Assembly (NCBI RefSeq): GCF_022458865.1
Contig: NZ_JAJNMU010000015.1
Span: 62,001-126,000, forward strand
Length of the DNA stretch: 64,000 nucleotides
DNA from: Paenibacillus periandrae
GTDB taxonomy: Bacteria; Bacillota; Bacilli; Paenibacillales; NBRC-103111
Direction: 5' to 3'
Each line of letters begins with the position of its first letter. The stretch's first letter is position 1. Below the pieces are notes generated by a model, which made no database searches, was not told the DNA's origin, and saw only the letters and a program-made list of their open reading frames with translations. Both the position numbers and the translations under genes were made by a program. Below, one piece after another: positions 35,112-44,623 of this stretch.

Positions 35112-36302
35112 TTGAAGGCTCTATTGGTTGATGACGAAAGACTTGCGCTCATACAGCTGGAAAAAATGTTAAAAGAGCTTGCTGACATCCAAATTGTGGG
35201 TACAAGTATGAATCCGCTGCAAGCGATAGAGATGGCTGGAGAATTAATGCCGGACGTTATTTTCATGGATATCCAGATGCCGGAATTATCAGGTCTGCAG
35301 GCAGCCGAGCTGCTGCAGGATATTTGCCCGTCAGCCGAGATCGTTTTTGTCACTGCATTTGATGAGTATGCAATCCAGGCGTTTGAGCTTCAAGCTCTTG
35401 ATTATGTTCTGAAACCACTGCAGCGGAAACGGTTATTAAAAACGCTGCACCGGTTAAAGCAGAAGCATGTTCCCACCCCCAGCGTCCCGACTCTTGGAGA
35501 GCCCGTATCGATTCGCTGTTTTCCATCGCTTCAAATCGAATACAAAGAAGATCAAGCTGAGGAGCTCATCAAATGGAGGACCACCAAGGGTCAGGAGCTA
35601 TTCGCCTATTTGCTTCACCACCGTGGACAATTAGTGCGAAAGAGTGAGCTGCTAGATTTACTGTGGCCGGATATCGATCCCAAAAAAGCGACCACACTGC
35701 TGTATACGACCATTTATCAAATTCGTCAAAACCTCAAGCGCAATGCCATTGACATTCCCATCCAAAGCTTGAGTGCGGAGGAAGGCTATATGCTGGATGC
35801 CGGGCGGGTGCGGTTGGAGTCCGATGAATGGGAGCACAACCTTCGTATGCTGGAGCACGTGAACGTGAATAATCTAGCCGCTCATCAACGGGTGCTGGAC
35901 ATGTACAGAGGCGAATATTTGGGCAAACATGATTATTTATGGGCTGAGGGAGATCGTCAGCGAATGGCAATGCGCTGGCTGCACCATGCTCAACAGGTCG
36001 CAGAGTGCTATTCGCAAAATGGAATGTGGAGCGAGGCTGTGCAGGTGTATCATCGTATCCAACAGGAGCAGCCATTGTCGGAGGACAGTTTCTTTGCATT
36101 AATGAAATTGTATGATCTTATGGGCCAGCGGGCGTCTGTAGAGGAGCAGTATCAGCTGCTGTTGAAGATGCTGGAGCAGGAGCTCAACCTTGAACCTAAG
36201 GGGGAAATTACTCATTGGTTTGAGTGCTGGAGGCAGCAGGTTAGTGAAGCTAGAGCTCATGCTCCCATAGGGATGGCAAGTAAACGAAATTCATACGAAT
36301 AG
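35112..36302 (+). CDS. Response regulator with SARP-type (winged helix plus BTAD) output
   Basis: 396 residues from a TTG at 35112, eleven bases after GGTGGAGGG; a GTG at 35100 would lack spacing. The receiver domain (1-120) has the acidic pair D7-D8, phospho-acceptor Asp53 in F-M-D-I-Q-M-P and Lys in V-L-K-P-L. An OmpR-like winged helix (~140-235: G-Q-E-L-F-A-Y-L-L-H-H-R-G, L-L-W-P) and a bacterial transcriptional activation domain of helical repeats (~245-385) follow. It has no adjacent kinase. The 7TMR-DISM hybrid kinase at 50953-54117 is the sort of sensor usually paired with this class. Confidence 0.87.
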   Translation: MKALLVDDERLALIQLEKMLKELADIQIVGTSMNPLQAIEMAGELMPDVIFMDIQMPELSGLQAAELLQDICPSAEIVFVTAFDEYAIQAFELQALDYVLKPLQRKRLLKTLHRLKQKHVPTPSVPTLGEPVSIRCFPSLQIEYKEDQAEELIKWRTTKGQELFAYLLHHRGQLVRKSELLDLLWPDIDPKKATTLLYTTIYQIRQNLKRNAIDIPIQSLSAEEGYMLDAGRVRLESDEWEHNLRMLEHVNVNNLAAHQRVLDMYRGEYLGKHDYLWAEGDRQRMAMRWLHHAQQVAECYSQNGMWSEAVQVYHRIQQEQPLSEDSFFALMKLYDLMGQRASVEEQYQLLLKMLEQELNLEPKGEITHWFECWRQQVSEARAHAPIGMASKRNSYE

Positions 36303-36307
36303 TCGTT

Positions 36308-36360
36308 CAAAAGACAGTTGTATTCGGACAAAGTTCGATACATGATGACTGTCTTTTTTT
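36308..36360 (+). terminator. Rho-independent terminator after the response regulator
   Basis: Outer stem AAAAGACAGT/ACTGTCTTTT with an inner TGTAT/ATACA pairing and a T run. It separates the regulator from the adhesin gene. Confidence 0.85.
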
Positions 36361-36836
36361 GTCATGTACGCACCCCTGTAATCCATTTGCCGAACAGAAG
36401 GCGAGAATTTTGGTGATTCACTGAATAATTTATCAGAAATACATATAATTGTTCAGAAGTTTTTCAGTTCTAATTGATATAAGTAAGATGATTCATCTTT
36501 AACACATAATCGATCTTTGGTTAGGTGTATTTAATTACCCATAATGGAAAATTTTTTGCCACAGGAGGTGGAAATAGGTACGGGGATTCTAGGATCATTC
36601 AAGCTGCTTCCTAACGGGCTTGATCAACAGTCATTGGATATACATAGAGGATACATACACCTGATTGCAGGGTTACTCGGCTTGAAATTAATCTGCAATA
36701 CGGAAGTACGGTATATCTTAAACCCGTAGCAAGAATGAGAATTAGAAATTGAAAGATGTTTGAGGAACATGTAGTTGGAATATTACTTAATACAATACAT
36801 TGCCAGCTCATGTAAACCAATTTGGGGGAGCGATGT
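36361..36836. other. Gene-free leader region upstream of the giant adhesin
   Basis: About 475 AT-rich bases. A 61-codon frame at 36544-36729 has no ribosome binding site before its ATG. A strong ACAGGAGGTGGAAA at 36560-36573 has no start codon at the right distance. No riboswitch or clean promoter is recognised. It may be a long 5' untranslated region. Confidence 0.5.
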
Positions 36837-39800
36837 ATGGGGAATTTGAAACAATTATCAAAAAGAAGCCGATCCCTTTTGGAGCTTCCCAAAAGAGTGC
36901 TTTTCTTGTTTATGGCCTTATCGTTGGCCTTATTGCCTTACTACAATTTTGGTGTGATGGCGGCTATTACCTTATCTCTAGAGAAAACGGTAGACAAGAC
37001 GACAGCATTTCCAGGGGAAACCATCACGTATACGATTAAATACGCGAACCCAAGCACGACTGAAGCAGCTCAGAATATGATTATCACCGACGTCTTGCCA
37101 AGTACTCTGGATTATGTGGGAGTCGACACCCCGGCAGATGTTAATTCTGTCGATACTTCAGTCGCGGGAACAGTGAAATTTAATATGGTTAGTCCTTTAG
37201 CAGCAGGTAAAACCGGCATTATAAAGCTTAAAGCCAAGTTCAAGGAAGGGGTAACCCTGGATGGCACCACTGCCCAAAATAGTGTGACAGCCAAAGCTGA
37301 TAATAGCCCTTCGATTACGGTACCAGCACCGGTGGTCACCGCAAAGGTTAATGCTCACGATTGGTTGATATCCAAATCAAAAATCCTTCCGGCAGTTGAT
37401 CCGGTTTTGAACAGCAATGTAACCTATCAGATCAAGCTGAAGGGAAACAGTGTACTGGGTGGCACTAATATCCAAAACGTTGGAGTTATGGATACTCTCC
37501 CAGTAGGGTCTACTTTTGTTTCCGCCACTGGGGGCGGTGTGTATGATGCCGTGTATGGAAAGGTCTCCTGGCCTTCATCAACTTTAAATGTCGGGCAGGA
37601 AAAAACCTATGAAGTCGTACTAAGTTATCCAAGTCCAACCTTTCATGTAGGCGATTCGGTTACGAATTCCGTCTATGCGGTCGGTACCAGTCTGACTGGA
37701 GCTGCTCTTAGGACGAATACGGCTAATGCTACACATCTGCTAGCTGCTCCTGACCCAGGAATTTATGGCATTAAAAAGGAAGCACGTCAAGCGAGCGATG
37801 AGTATTCCATTGGCCAGACCGTCAAGTATAAGATAAATGGCTTTGGAAACAAAGGTAATGTGCCCTTGGATAACTTTGTAGTTGAGGATGCTATACCGAA
37901 AGAAATTAATCTGACTCAGATTTCTACAGGCTCCTATAGTAATAATACGGGTGTTACCGTAAATGTGTATTACCAGAAAAATGGAGTTAATACCTGGTTG
38001 AGTTGGACTGGAGGCGTTAATCTCAGCAGCGGCAGCAGCCAGACCTTAAATGCAGCTTCTTTAGGACTTGGGGCTGGTGAATATGTTTCCAAAGTGAAGT
38101 TGGATTATGGAACAGTGCCAAGCAGTTTCCGTGTTGCCTCCGATATCCAGCTGCAGGGGACCCTGCTTAGTACGGATCATAACTCACTACCGGTTGTAGA
38201 TAATCAACTAATTAACAACACGGCTGTGCTTACAGCTAATTATGGACCTACACCTTTTAATAGCAGCAGCTCAGTAGACATTAAGGTTGTACAGCCTATA
38301 CCTTGGGTTGTCGCGAATAAATCGGTTGTAGGCAGTGCATCGGTGAAAGAAAACGATACGCTCACCTATAAGCTGCGGGTACAGAATCATGAGTTTGCTA
38401 CGGGGGATATGACGCACCCGGAAATAGTGGAATTCTTTCCGAATGAGTTGGAGAATTTCACAGTGGTGGGTATAACAAATAACTCCAGCACACCTATTGG
38501 AACCCCTGTTTTTAACAGCTATAACAAGACGGTAAGTTCAGTAACGTATTCGGTCTATAGTTGGGAGTTCCCGACTGCCGTTCTGAAGCCAAACGAGTAT
38601 ATCGATGTTACCATTAGCGGTACTGTCAAGCATGCTACACCTAATGGGAATTTTGGCAATACGATGTACGCAACGACTACAGCTACAAATACCTATAAAG
38701 GTACAGTAGTGAGCGATGTACCGGAAGACCGGGATAATAATCCGGCTACGACACAATTCGTAAAGGCCACGGTTAACGCTTATGTGAAATTCACAGGCTC
38801 TCTGGAATCCATCAAATGGGTAAAAGGAGAAGTCGATAATGCGTTCACAAAGTACCCGGCTAACGGAGAGACGCTGCCTGGTGGTAAAGCGATGTATCAA
38901 CTGGTCGTAAGTAATGTTACTTCCAATGGTCCTATTTCCAATATCGTTATTGTAGATAAGCTGCCTCGTATTACAGATACAGGTGTAGTTGATACAAATG
39001 CTCGTCTATCTGACTGGAGACCATATCTGGTAAATAACGTTACGGGACCAGGCGGAGCACCACTGGATCCACGAATTAAGGTATATTATTCAACAGATGT
39101 AAATCCGAATGTCAGTGATATATCCAAACCGTTGAACCCGACTCATACAGGTTGGAGTCTAACGCCTCCTGCAGACATTACGACTGTCACCGCGCTGGAA
39201 TTCGACTTCGGCACTATTACCCTTAACCAAGGAGAATCAGTCACCTTGGAATGGGATATGCGTGCACCAGTAAATGCACCGAGAAACAAGATCGCCTGGA
39301 ACTCATTTGGTTATGGAGCAACTTATCCCGATGAGGGCGGACCACAGTCTTTTTTACCTTCAGAGCCTATCAAGGTAGGTTTTTTGATTAAGGATACTGA
39401 TCCTGCAGGTACCGGTAATATAGGCGACTTTATCTGGTTGGATACGAATGCGAATGGCATTCAGGAAGCGGGCGAGAAAGGGGTCAATGGGATTCTTGTG
39501 AATCTATACAAAACCAACGATCCCACTACCCGTATAGGCTACACAAGAACCGGAGATCGACATGGAACGAATGAGCCAGGTTATTATGAATTTCCTAATC
39601 TTCAAGCTGATGATTATACGGTAGAATTCGTAATGCCGACTGGCCATTATTTATCACCTCATAATCAGGGCTCAGATCGTGCCAATGATAGCGATTTTAC
39701 TTTAAATCCATCAACATTAACATACCAGGTAAGCAAAAATCTTGGTTATGAAGAAACTGATATGACTCTGGATGCGGGTATCTATACCAAAGGCTCAATT

Positions 39801-42800
39801 GGAGATTTTGTGTGGGTGGATAAGAACGCCAATGGTATTCAGGATGCAGGTGAACCCGGTCTTGACGGGGTAACGGTAGAACTGTATGCTGCTAATCTTA
39901 CAACTCCTTTGAAAAGCACGACGACTAGCGGAGGCGGTAGATACTTATTCGCTGACCTCGATCCAGGAAGCTATCGCGTGAAGTTCATTAAGCCTAACGG
40001 GTATAAGTCGACGCTTCAGGATCAGGGTAACAATGATGAAAAAGACTCTGACCGTGATGAAGCGAGTGGTTTAAGCCATATCGTGGTATTAAGTGCAGGC
40101 CAAAACGACATGTCGGTAGATGCAGGATTTTATCTCGGTGAAATCGGCGATCTGGTCTGGCATGACCGGAATGCCAACGGTATTCAGGATGCAGGAGAAC
40201 CAGGTATACCTGGTGTATCGGTTATGCTCTATAAGGCAGCTGACCTTACAACTCCTATAGCAACTACTACGACTGATGCAAGCGGGATTTACAAATTCTC
40301 TGATTTGCTTCCAGGAGATTATGTAGTCAAGTTTACTCGTCCAGCGGCTTACAATTATTTTTCTCCTTCGAATCAGGGTTCCAATGATGCATTGGATAGC
40401 GACGCGACCTATACGGCTCGGACTGATGCAGAAGCTGTTGTCACTGGTATTACGCTGCTCGAAGGCGGTCGCAACTATACCTTCGATGCGGGTGTATTCA
40501 ATCCAGCAAGTCTTGGAGATAAAGTCTTTCTCGATGCCAACAAAAACGGCATTCAAGACACTGGAGAAGTGGGAATTTCAGGCGTAACGGTTAAGCTGTA
40601 TAAGACTTCTGCACCTAATACCCCTGTGGCTACAACGGTTACCGGTCTAACAGGTTTGTACGAGTTTACGAATCTGGATCCAGATAGCTATTTCGTTGAA
40701 TTCATCAAACCGGCAGGGTATGCTATCACTTCCAAGAACCAAGGCGGTTCTGCCGCATTAGATTCGGATGCAGACCCGACTACTGGAAAAACAGCCAGTG
40801 TCACCCTATCATCAGGGGAAGCTAATATGACAATAGATGCCGGAATGTATATTCCCACGAATGGCTCCATTGGGGACTTGGTCTGGCATGATTTGAATGC
40901 AAACGGCATACAGGATCCAGGAGAGCCAGGCATTCCGGGTGTAACCGTTGAGCTGTATAATGCGGATACAAATGCACTGCTGGATACCAAAATCACAGAT
41001 GCTGACGGAAACTATCTCTTCACTAATCTTCTGCTTACAGGTAACTATAAAGTGAAGTTCCTTAAACCAAACGGGTACAAGGAAAGTCCGGCAAATGTAG
41101 GGGCGGATGACAGCAAGGATTCGGATAGAGATATCGTAACAGGTTTCAGCCATACTCTTACATTAAGTACAACTATTAATGATTTAACAGTAGATGCCGG
41201 TTTTTATAAGCTGGCCAAGCTCGGCGACAAAGTGTTTAAAGATGTGAATGTTAACGGTATACAAGATGCGGGTGAAACTGGCGTAGCTAATGTTACAGTT
41301 AATCTGTATCGTTCCGACGCCCCGACAGCAATTATCGCAACAACCGTTACGGATACCAATGGCAACTATCTGTTTGAAAATTTGGAGCCAGGTTCCTATG
41401 TGGTAGGGTTTGTGCCTGTTAGCGGCCACAGCTTTACGTATAAGCACGTAGGGATCGACAATACAATTGATTCCGACGTTAATAGTTTAGGCTTTACGGA
41501 TCCCATTGTATTGCGTTCCGGAGATGATAATCGAACGGTGGATGCCGGGATTTACGTTCCTAATGCAGGTGGCGGTGGTTCTATTGGAGACTTGGTCTGG
41601 CATGATTTGAATGCAAATGGCATTCAGGATCCAGGAGAGCCTGGCATACCGGGAGTAACGGTTGAGCTCTATAATGCGGATACGAATGTGCTGCTCGGTA
41701 CCAAAACTACAGATGCCTTAGGACATTATTACTTTAATGACCTTCTGATTACAGGTAACTATAAGGTGAAATTCCTTAAACCAGACGGGTACAAGGAAAG
41801 TCCGGCAAATGTAGGATCCGATGACAGCAAGGATTCGGATAGAGACGTTACAACAGGTTTCAGTCACACTCTTACATTAAGCACAACTATTAATGATTTA
41901 ACGGTGGATGCTGGTTTCTACAAGCTAGCTAAGCTTGGCGACAAAGTATTTAAGGATGTTAATGAAAATGGCATTCAGGATATGAACGAAGAAGGCGTTG
42001 CGAATGTAACGGTTAACCTGTATCGTTCTGATGCGTTGGCCGTAATTATAGCCACAACCGTCACGGATGCTAACGGCAACTATCTGTTTGAAGATCTGGA
42101 ACCAGGCTCCTATGTAGTAGGGTTTACGGCTGTTAACGGCTATAGCTTTACTTTAAAGAATGCAGGGACAGATCGTACCATGGATTCGGATGTCAATAAC
42201 TTAGGTTTTACGGATCCTGTTGTATTGCTTTCTGGAGACGATAATAGAACTGTGGATGCTGGCATTTATAATTCTACCAAGGGGTCTATCGGGGATATTG
42301 TCTGGCATGATTTGAATGCAAACGGCATACAGGATGCAGGAGAGCCTGGCATTCCGGGAGTAACCGTTGAGTTGTATGACGCAGATACGAATGTGCTGCT
42401 GGGTACCCAAACTACAGATGCAGGTGGACGCTATCTGTTTACAGACCTTATTCTCGTAGGTAACTATAAGGTGAAATTCCTTAAACCAGACGGGTACAAG
42501 GAAAGCCCGGCAAATGCAGGAACGGATGACAGCAAGGATTCGGATAGAGACGTCACAACAGGTTTCAGTCATACTCTTACATTAAGTACAACTATTAATG
42601 ATTTAACCGTGGACGCTGGTTTCTACAAGCTAGCTAAACTCGGCGACAAAGTATTTAGAGATTTCAATGTGAACGGTATACAGGATGTGAACGATGAAGG
42701 TGTTGCGAATGTTACAGTTAACTTGTATCGTTCCGATGCGCCAGCTGTAATTATTGCAACAACCGTCACAGATGCTAACGGTAATTATCTGTTTGACAAT

Positions 42801-43694
42801 CTGGAGCCAGGTTCTTATGTAGTAGGTTTCGTGGCCGGTAACGGTTATATATTTACACCTAAGAACATGGGAACGGACAAAACTATTGATTCAGATGTTA
42901 ATAATTTAGGTTTTACTGATCCTATTATATTGCTTTCCGGAGACGATAATCGAACGGTAGATGCCGGGGTTTATATTCTTTACTCAGGTGGCGGCGGAGG
43001 AGGAGGCGGTGGTGGCGGTGGCAGTGGCAGTTCATCACCAGAGCCAACAACACCAGAACCGACTCCAGGGACAACCCCAGTACCGACACCAGAGCCGACT
43101 CCAGGAACAACGCCGGTACCAACACCGGTACCAACACCGGTACCAACACCGGTACCAACACCGGTACCAACACCGGAACCGACTCCAGGAACGATTCCAG
43201 TGCCAACACCAGAACCGACTCCAGGAACGATTCCAGTGCCAGCACCAGAGCCGACTCCAGTAACAGTTCCAGAGCCAACTCCAGCACAACCCGTAACTAC
43301 GGATCAGGATACCCCCGTAGCAGGAGAAGTGCCGTCGATAGTGGATACGGGAAATATAACGGTTCCGAAGACGTATACGCTTGAAGTTGAGCCTCAAAAT
43401 GGGATTGTTGAATTAACGGATGATGGAAAATGGGTGTATAAACCGAAGGAAGGCTTTAACGGCAAAGATACCTTTACCATCGGCATCAAAAATGAGAATG
43501 GAGATATTAATTTCCATGATGTTACGGTCAATGTACTTCCAAATAGTAATAAAAAGGCCTCTGAACCGGTAGTTTCCCTAGTACCGAAAACAGGCCAAGA
43601 GGCTTATAGCAGCTTATATCTGACAGGACTGGCTTTGGTATTTGCTGGACTTGGGATATTTGGTGCTACACGTTGGCAACAACGTAGAAAATAA
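36837..43694 (+). CDS. Giant LPXTG-like wall-anchored protein (DUF11 and SdrD-B repeats)
   Basis: 2285 residues from the ATG at 36837 (GGGGGAG upstream). A long basic signal peptide (1-43) is followed by several DUF11-type beta domains (~45-855; L-E-K-T-V-D-K, N-T-A-N-A-T). Ten SdrD-B-type domains come next (~860-2045), each starting I/L-G-D-x-V-W/F and containing N-G-I-Q-D-x-x-E, which bind Ca2+ in known homologues. Then come a poly-Gly linker, a P-T-P-x-P-T-P stalk (~2065-2150), a cadherin-like V-Y-K-P-K-E-G-F-N-G-K-D domain, the sorting signal L-V-P-K-T-G, a membrane helix and an R-R-K tail. It would be covalently fixed to the wall by the sortase encoded next and probably serves adhesion or surface-layer functions. 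Confidence 0.92.
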   Translation: MGNLKQLSKRSRSLLELPKRVLFLFMALSLALLPYYNFGVMAAITLSLEKTVDKTTAFPGETITYTIKYANPSTTEAAQNMIITDVLPSTLDYVGVDTPADVNSVDTSVAGTVKFNMVSPLAAGKTGIIKLKAKFKEGVTLDGTTAQNSVTAKADNSPSITVPAPVVTAKVNAHDWLISKSKILPAVDPVLNSNVTYQIKLKGNSVLGGTNIQNVGVMDTLPVGSTFVSATGGGVYDAVYGKVSWPSSTLNVGQEKTYEVVLSYPSPTFHVGDSVTNSVYAVGTSLTGAALRTNTANATHLLAAPDPGIYGIKKEARQASDEYSIGQTVKYKINGFGNKGNVPLDNFVVEDAIPKEINLTQISTGSYSNNTGVTVNVYYQKNGVNTWLSWTGGVNLSSGSSQTLNAASLGLGAGEYVSKVKLDYGTVPSSFRVASDIQLQGTLLSTDHNSLPVVDNQLINNTAVLTANYGPTPFNSSSSVDIKVVQPIPWVVANKSVVGSASVKENDTLTYKLRVQNHEFATGDMTHPEIVEFFPNELENFTVVGITNNSSTPIGTPVFNSYNKTVSSVTYSVYSWEFPTAVLKPNEYIDVTISGTVKHATPNGNFGNTMYATTTATNTYKGTVVSDVPEDRDNNPATTQFVKATVNAYVKFTGSLESIKWVKGEVDNAFTKYPANGETLPGGKAMYQLVVSNVTSNGPISNIVIVDKLPRITDTGVVDTNARLSDWRPYLVNNVTGPGGAPLDPRIKVYYSTDVNPNVSDISKPLNPTHTGWSLTPPADITTVTALEFDFGTITLNQGESVTLEWDMRAPVNAPRNKIAWNSFGYGATYPDEGGPQSFLPSEPIKVGFLIKDTDPAGTGNIGDFIWLDTNANGIQEAGEKGVNGILVNLYKTNDPTTRIGYTRTGDRHGTNEPGYYEFPNLQADDYTVEFVMPTGHYLSPHNQGSDRANDSDFTLNPSTLTYQVSKNLGYEETDMTLDAGIYTKGSIGDFVWVDKNANGIQDAGEPGLDGVTVELYAANLTTPLKSTTTSGGGRYLFADLDPGSYRVKFIKPNGYKSTLQDQGNNDEKDSDRDEASGLSHIVVLSAGQNDMSVDAGFYLGEIGDLVWHDRNANGIQDAGEPGIPGVSVMLYKAADLTTPIATTTTDASGIYKFSDLLPGDYVVKFTRPAAYNYFSPSNQGSNDALDSDATYTARTDAEAVVTGITLLEGGRNYTFDAGVFNPASLGDKVFLDANKNGIQDTGEVGISGVTVKLYKTSAPNTPVATTVTGLTGLYEFTNLDPDSYFVEFIKPAGYAITSKNQGGSAALDSDADPTTGKTASVTLSSGEANMTIDAGMYIPTNGSIGDLVWHDLNANGIQDPGEPGIPGVTVELYNADTNALLDTKITDADGNYLFTNLLLTGNYKVKFLKPNGYKESPANVGADDSKDSDRDIVTGFSHTLTLSTTINDLTVDAGFYKLAKLGDKVFKDVNVNGIQDAGETGVANVTVNLYRSDAPTAIIATTVTDTNGNYLFENLEPGSYVVGFVPVSGHSFTYKHVGIDNTIDSDVNSLGFTDPIVLRSGDDNRTVDAGIYVPNAGGGGSIGDLVWHDLNANGIQDPGEPGIPGVTVELYNADTNVLLGTKTTDALGHYYFNDLLITGNYKVKFLKPDGYKESPANVGSDDSKDSDRDVTTGFSHTLTLSTTINDLTVDAGFYKLAKLGDKVFKDVNENGIQDMNEEGVANVTVNLYRSDALAVIIATTVTDANGNYLFEDLEPGSYVVGFTAVNGYSFTLKNAGTDRTMDSDVNNLGFTDPVVLLSGDDNRTVDAGIYNSTKGSIGDIVWHDLNANGIQDAGEPGIPGVTVELYDADTNVLLGTQTTDAGGRYLFTDLILVGNYKVKFLKPDGYKESPANAGTDDSKDSDRDVTTGFSHTLTLSTTINDLTVDAGFYKLAKLGDKVFRDFNVNGIQDVNDEGVANVTVNLYRSDAPAVIIATTVTDANGNYLFDNLEPGSYVVGFVAGNGYIFTPKNMGTDKTIDSDVNNLGFTDPIILLSGDDNRTVDAGVYILYSGGGGGGGGGGGGSGSSSPEPTTPEPTPGTTPVPTPEPTPGTTPVPTPVPTPVPTPVPTPVPTPEPTPGTIPVPTPEPTPGTIPVPAPEPTPVTVPEPTPAQPVTTDQDTPVAGEVPSIVDTGNITVPKTYTLEVEPQNGIVELTDDGKWVYKPKEGFNGKDTFTIGIKNENGDINFHDVTVNVLPNSNKKASEPVVSLVPKTGQEAYSSLYLTGLALVFAGLGIFGATRWQQRRK
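40863..42981 (+). repeat. Three tandem ~0.7 kb units, each two SdrD-B domains
   Basis: Units begin at about 40863, 41578 and 42283, each starting with the I-G-D-x-V-W-H-D domain and continuing with the L-G-D-K-V-F domain. They share long stretches of near-identical DNA, for example around the K-E-S-P-A-N and S-K-D-S-D-R-D codons. This indicates recent duplication and potential for copy-number change by recombination. Confidence 0.88.
43033..43290 (+). repeat. Pro-Thr-rich stalk-coding repeat
   Basis: Tandem codons for P-T-P-x-P-T-P-G-T-x-P-V, including five nearly perfect 12-base copies of CCGGTACCAACA around 43110-43170. They encode the wall-spanning stalk of the adhesin and are prone to slippage. 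Confidence 0.85.
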
Positions 43695-43706
43695 AATTCT
43701 ACAAGC

Positions 43707-43731
43707 AGGGGCACATTATGTGCCTCTGTTT
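43707..43731 (+). terminator. Weak hairpin between adhesin and sortase
   Basis: Stem AGGGGCACA/TGTGCCTCT with a TTA loop and only a short TGTTT tail. It would cut sortase expression relative to the adhesin, or protect mRNA ends, rather than fully terminate. Confidence 0.5.
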
Positions 43732-43785
43732 CACTTCAACTGTATAAACAAGCTATTACGAGTTCATAGGAGAGAGGAGAATCTT

Positions 43786-44613
43786 ATGACAAAGCAATTT
43801 CCCCAAGCTGCCGCTAGAAGTTATAGATTCTTTTATTGGGCAGCTTCCATCCTGGTATGTGCTGGAATCGTGTTCATAAGCATGGATGCCTACATACAAC
43901 ATACTGAAAGAAGCAATTCACTTCAGTTAAAAAATCAGATGTTACATCTATACCATACAAAAGCACAATCCAGCACAGAGCAAGCAAATGAGTTCACTGA
44001 ACTAACCAAAGAAGCAAGCACTGCAGTCAAAAGCCCAACGGAAAATGAGCGATTCCAAAGCTTATTGGCTATTAATAAAGAAATCATTGGATGGCTCCGT
44101 GTTGAAGGCACTAGTGTTGATTATCCGGTCCTACAGCATAAAGACAATGATTATTACTTAAACAGAGATGCATCGGGTAAAAAGTCCATTTATGGCAGTG
44201 TGTTTATGGATTACCGCCTGGACACGAACCAAGAACAACGTAATCTAGTCATTTATGGACATAATATGATAGATGGCTCCATGTTCGGAAGCCTTGGTAA
44301 CTATAAAAACAAAGATTTTTTTACGGAAAACCGCAAAATTAACTGGGGAATACAAGGAAAAACGAGCGATTGGGAAATATTTTCCGTTTATACGATAGAC
44401 GCCAGAAAAGATACTGTCGATATTTCATATGAAAACGACGATGCCTTTCTTCTTGCTATAGACCAATATCGAAAAAAATCTATGTATCAGGCAGCCGTGA
44501 CTTTGCAAAAGGATGATCAAATTCTTACACTGGTAACATGCAGCAATGAGACAGATGATACTCGTTTAGTCATACATGCAGTAAAAAAGGGGCCGAGGGC
44601 CCCTTTTTCTTAA
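43786..44613 (+). CDS. Class B sortase
   Basis: 275 residues from the ATG at 43786 behind AGAGAGGAGA. An N-terminal signal anchor (~19-38) precedes the sortase domain. Catalytic residues are His159 (V-I-Y-G-H-N-M), Cys252 (T-L-V-T-C) and Arg about residue 261 (D-D-T-R-L-V). The D-Y-P-V-L-Q-H, N-x-D-Y-Y-L and G-S-M-F-G-S-L segments are of the SrtB type. It sits 91 bases after the adhesin, which ends in L-V-P-K-T-G, and probably anchors it. Classical SrtB enzymes use NPQTN-like signals, so the pairing is unusual. Its last codons lie inside a terminator hairpin. Confidence 0.9.
   Translation: MTKQFPQAAARSYRFFYWAASILVCAGIVFISMDAYIQHTERSNSLQLKNQMLHLYHTKAQSSTEQANEFTELTKEASTAVKSPTENERFQSLLAINKEIIGWLRVEGTSVDYPVLQHKDNDYYLNRDASGKKSIYGSVFMDYRLDTNQEQRNLVIYGHNMIDGSMFGSLGNYKNKDFFTENRKINWGIQGKTSDWEIFSVYTIDARKDTVDISYENDDAFLLAIDQYRKKSMYQAAVTLQKDDQILTLVTCSNETDDTRLVIHAVKKGPRAPFS
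44583..44610. terminator. Terminator embedded in the 3' end of the sortase gene
   Basis: AAAAAGGGGCC and GGCCCCTTTTT form an 11-base stem with a three-base loop. It overlaps the codons for K-K-G-P-R-A-P-F and works in both directions between the converging sortase and transglutaminase genes. Confidence 0.88.
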
Positions 44614-44623
44614 CCATCCTATT

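Noticed and set aside
36544..36729. 61-codon open frame upstream of the giant adhesin
   Set aside because: No ribosome binding site before the ATG and no recognisable protein features; kept only as part of the intergenic description.
36361..36836. Second c-di-GMP riboswitch before the adhesin
   Set aside because: I looked for the GGGACGCAAAGCC block and tetraloop stem and did not find them.
43110..43170. Short regular repeats resembling a CRISPR array
   Set aside because: 12-base copies without spacers that encode the P-T-P-V stalk; no cas genes in the window.
42925..43397. Long antisense frames rich in Leu/Val or Trp/Tyr/Arg opposite the adhesin stalk
   Set aside because: They are the reverse reading of the low-complexity Pro-Thr repeat and have no start signals.
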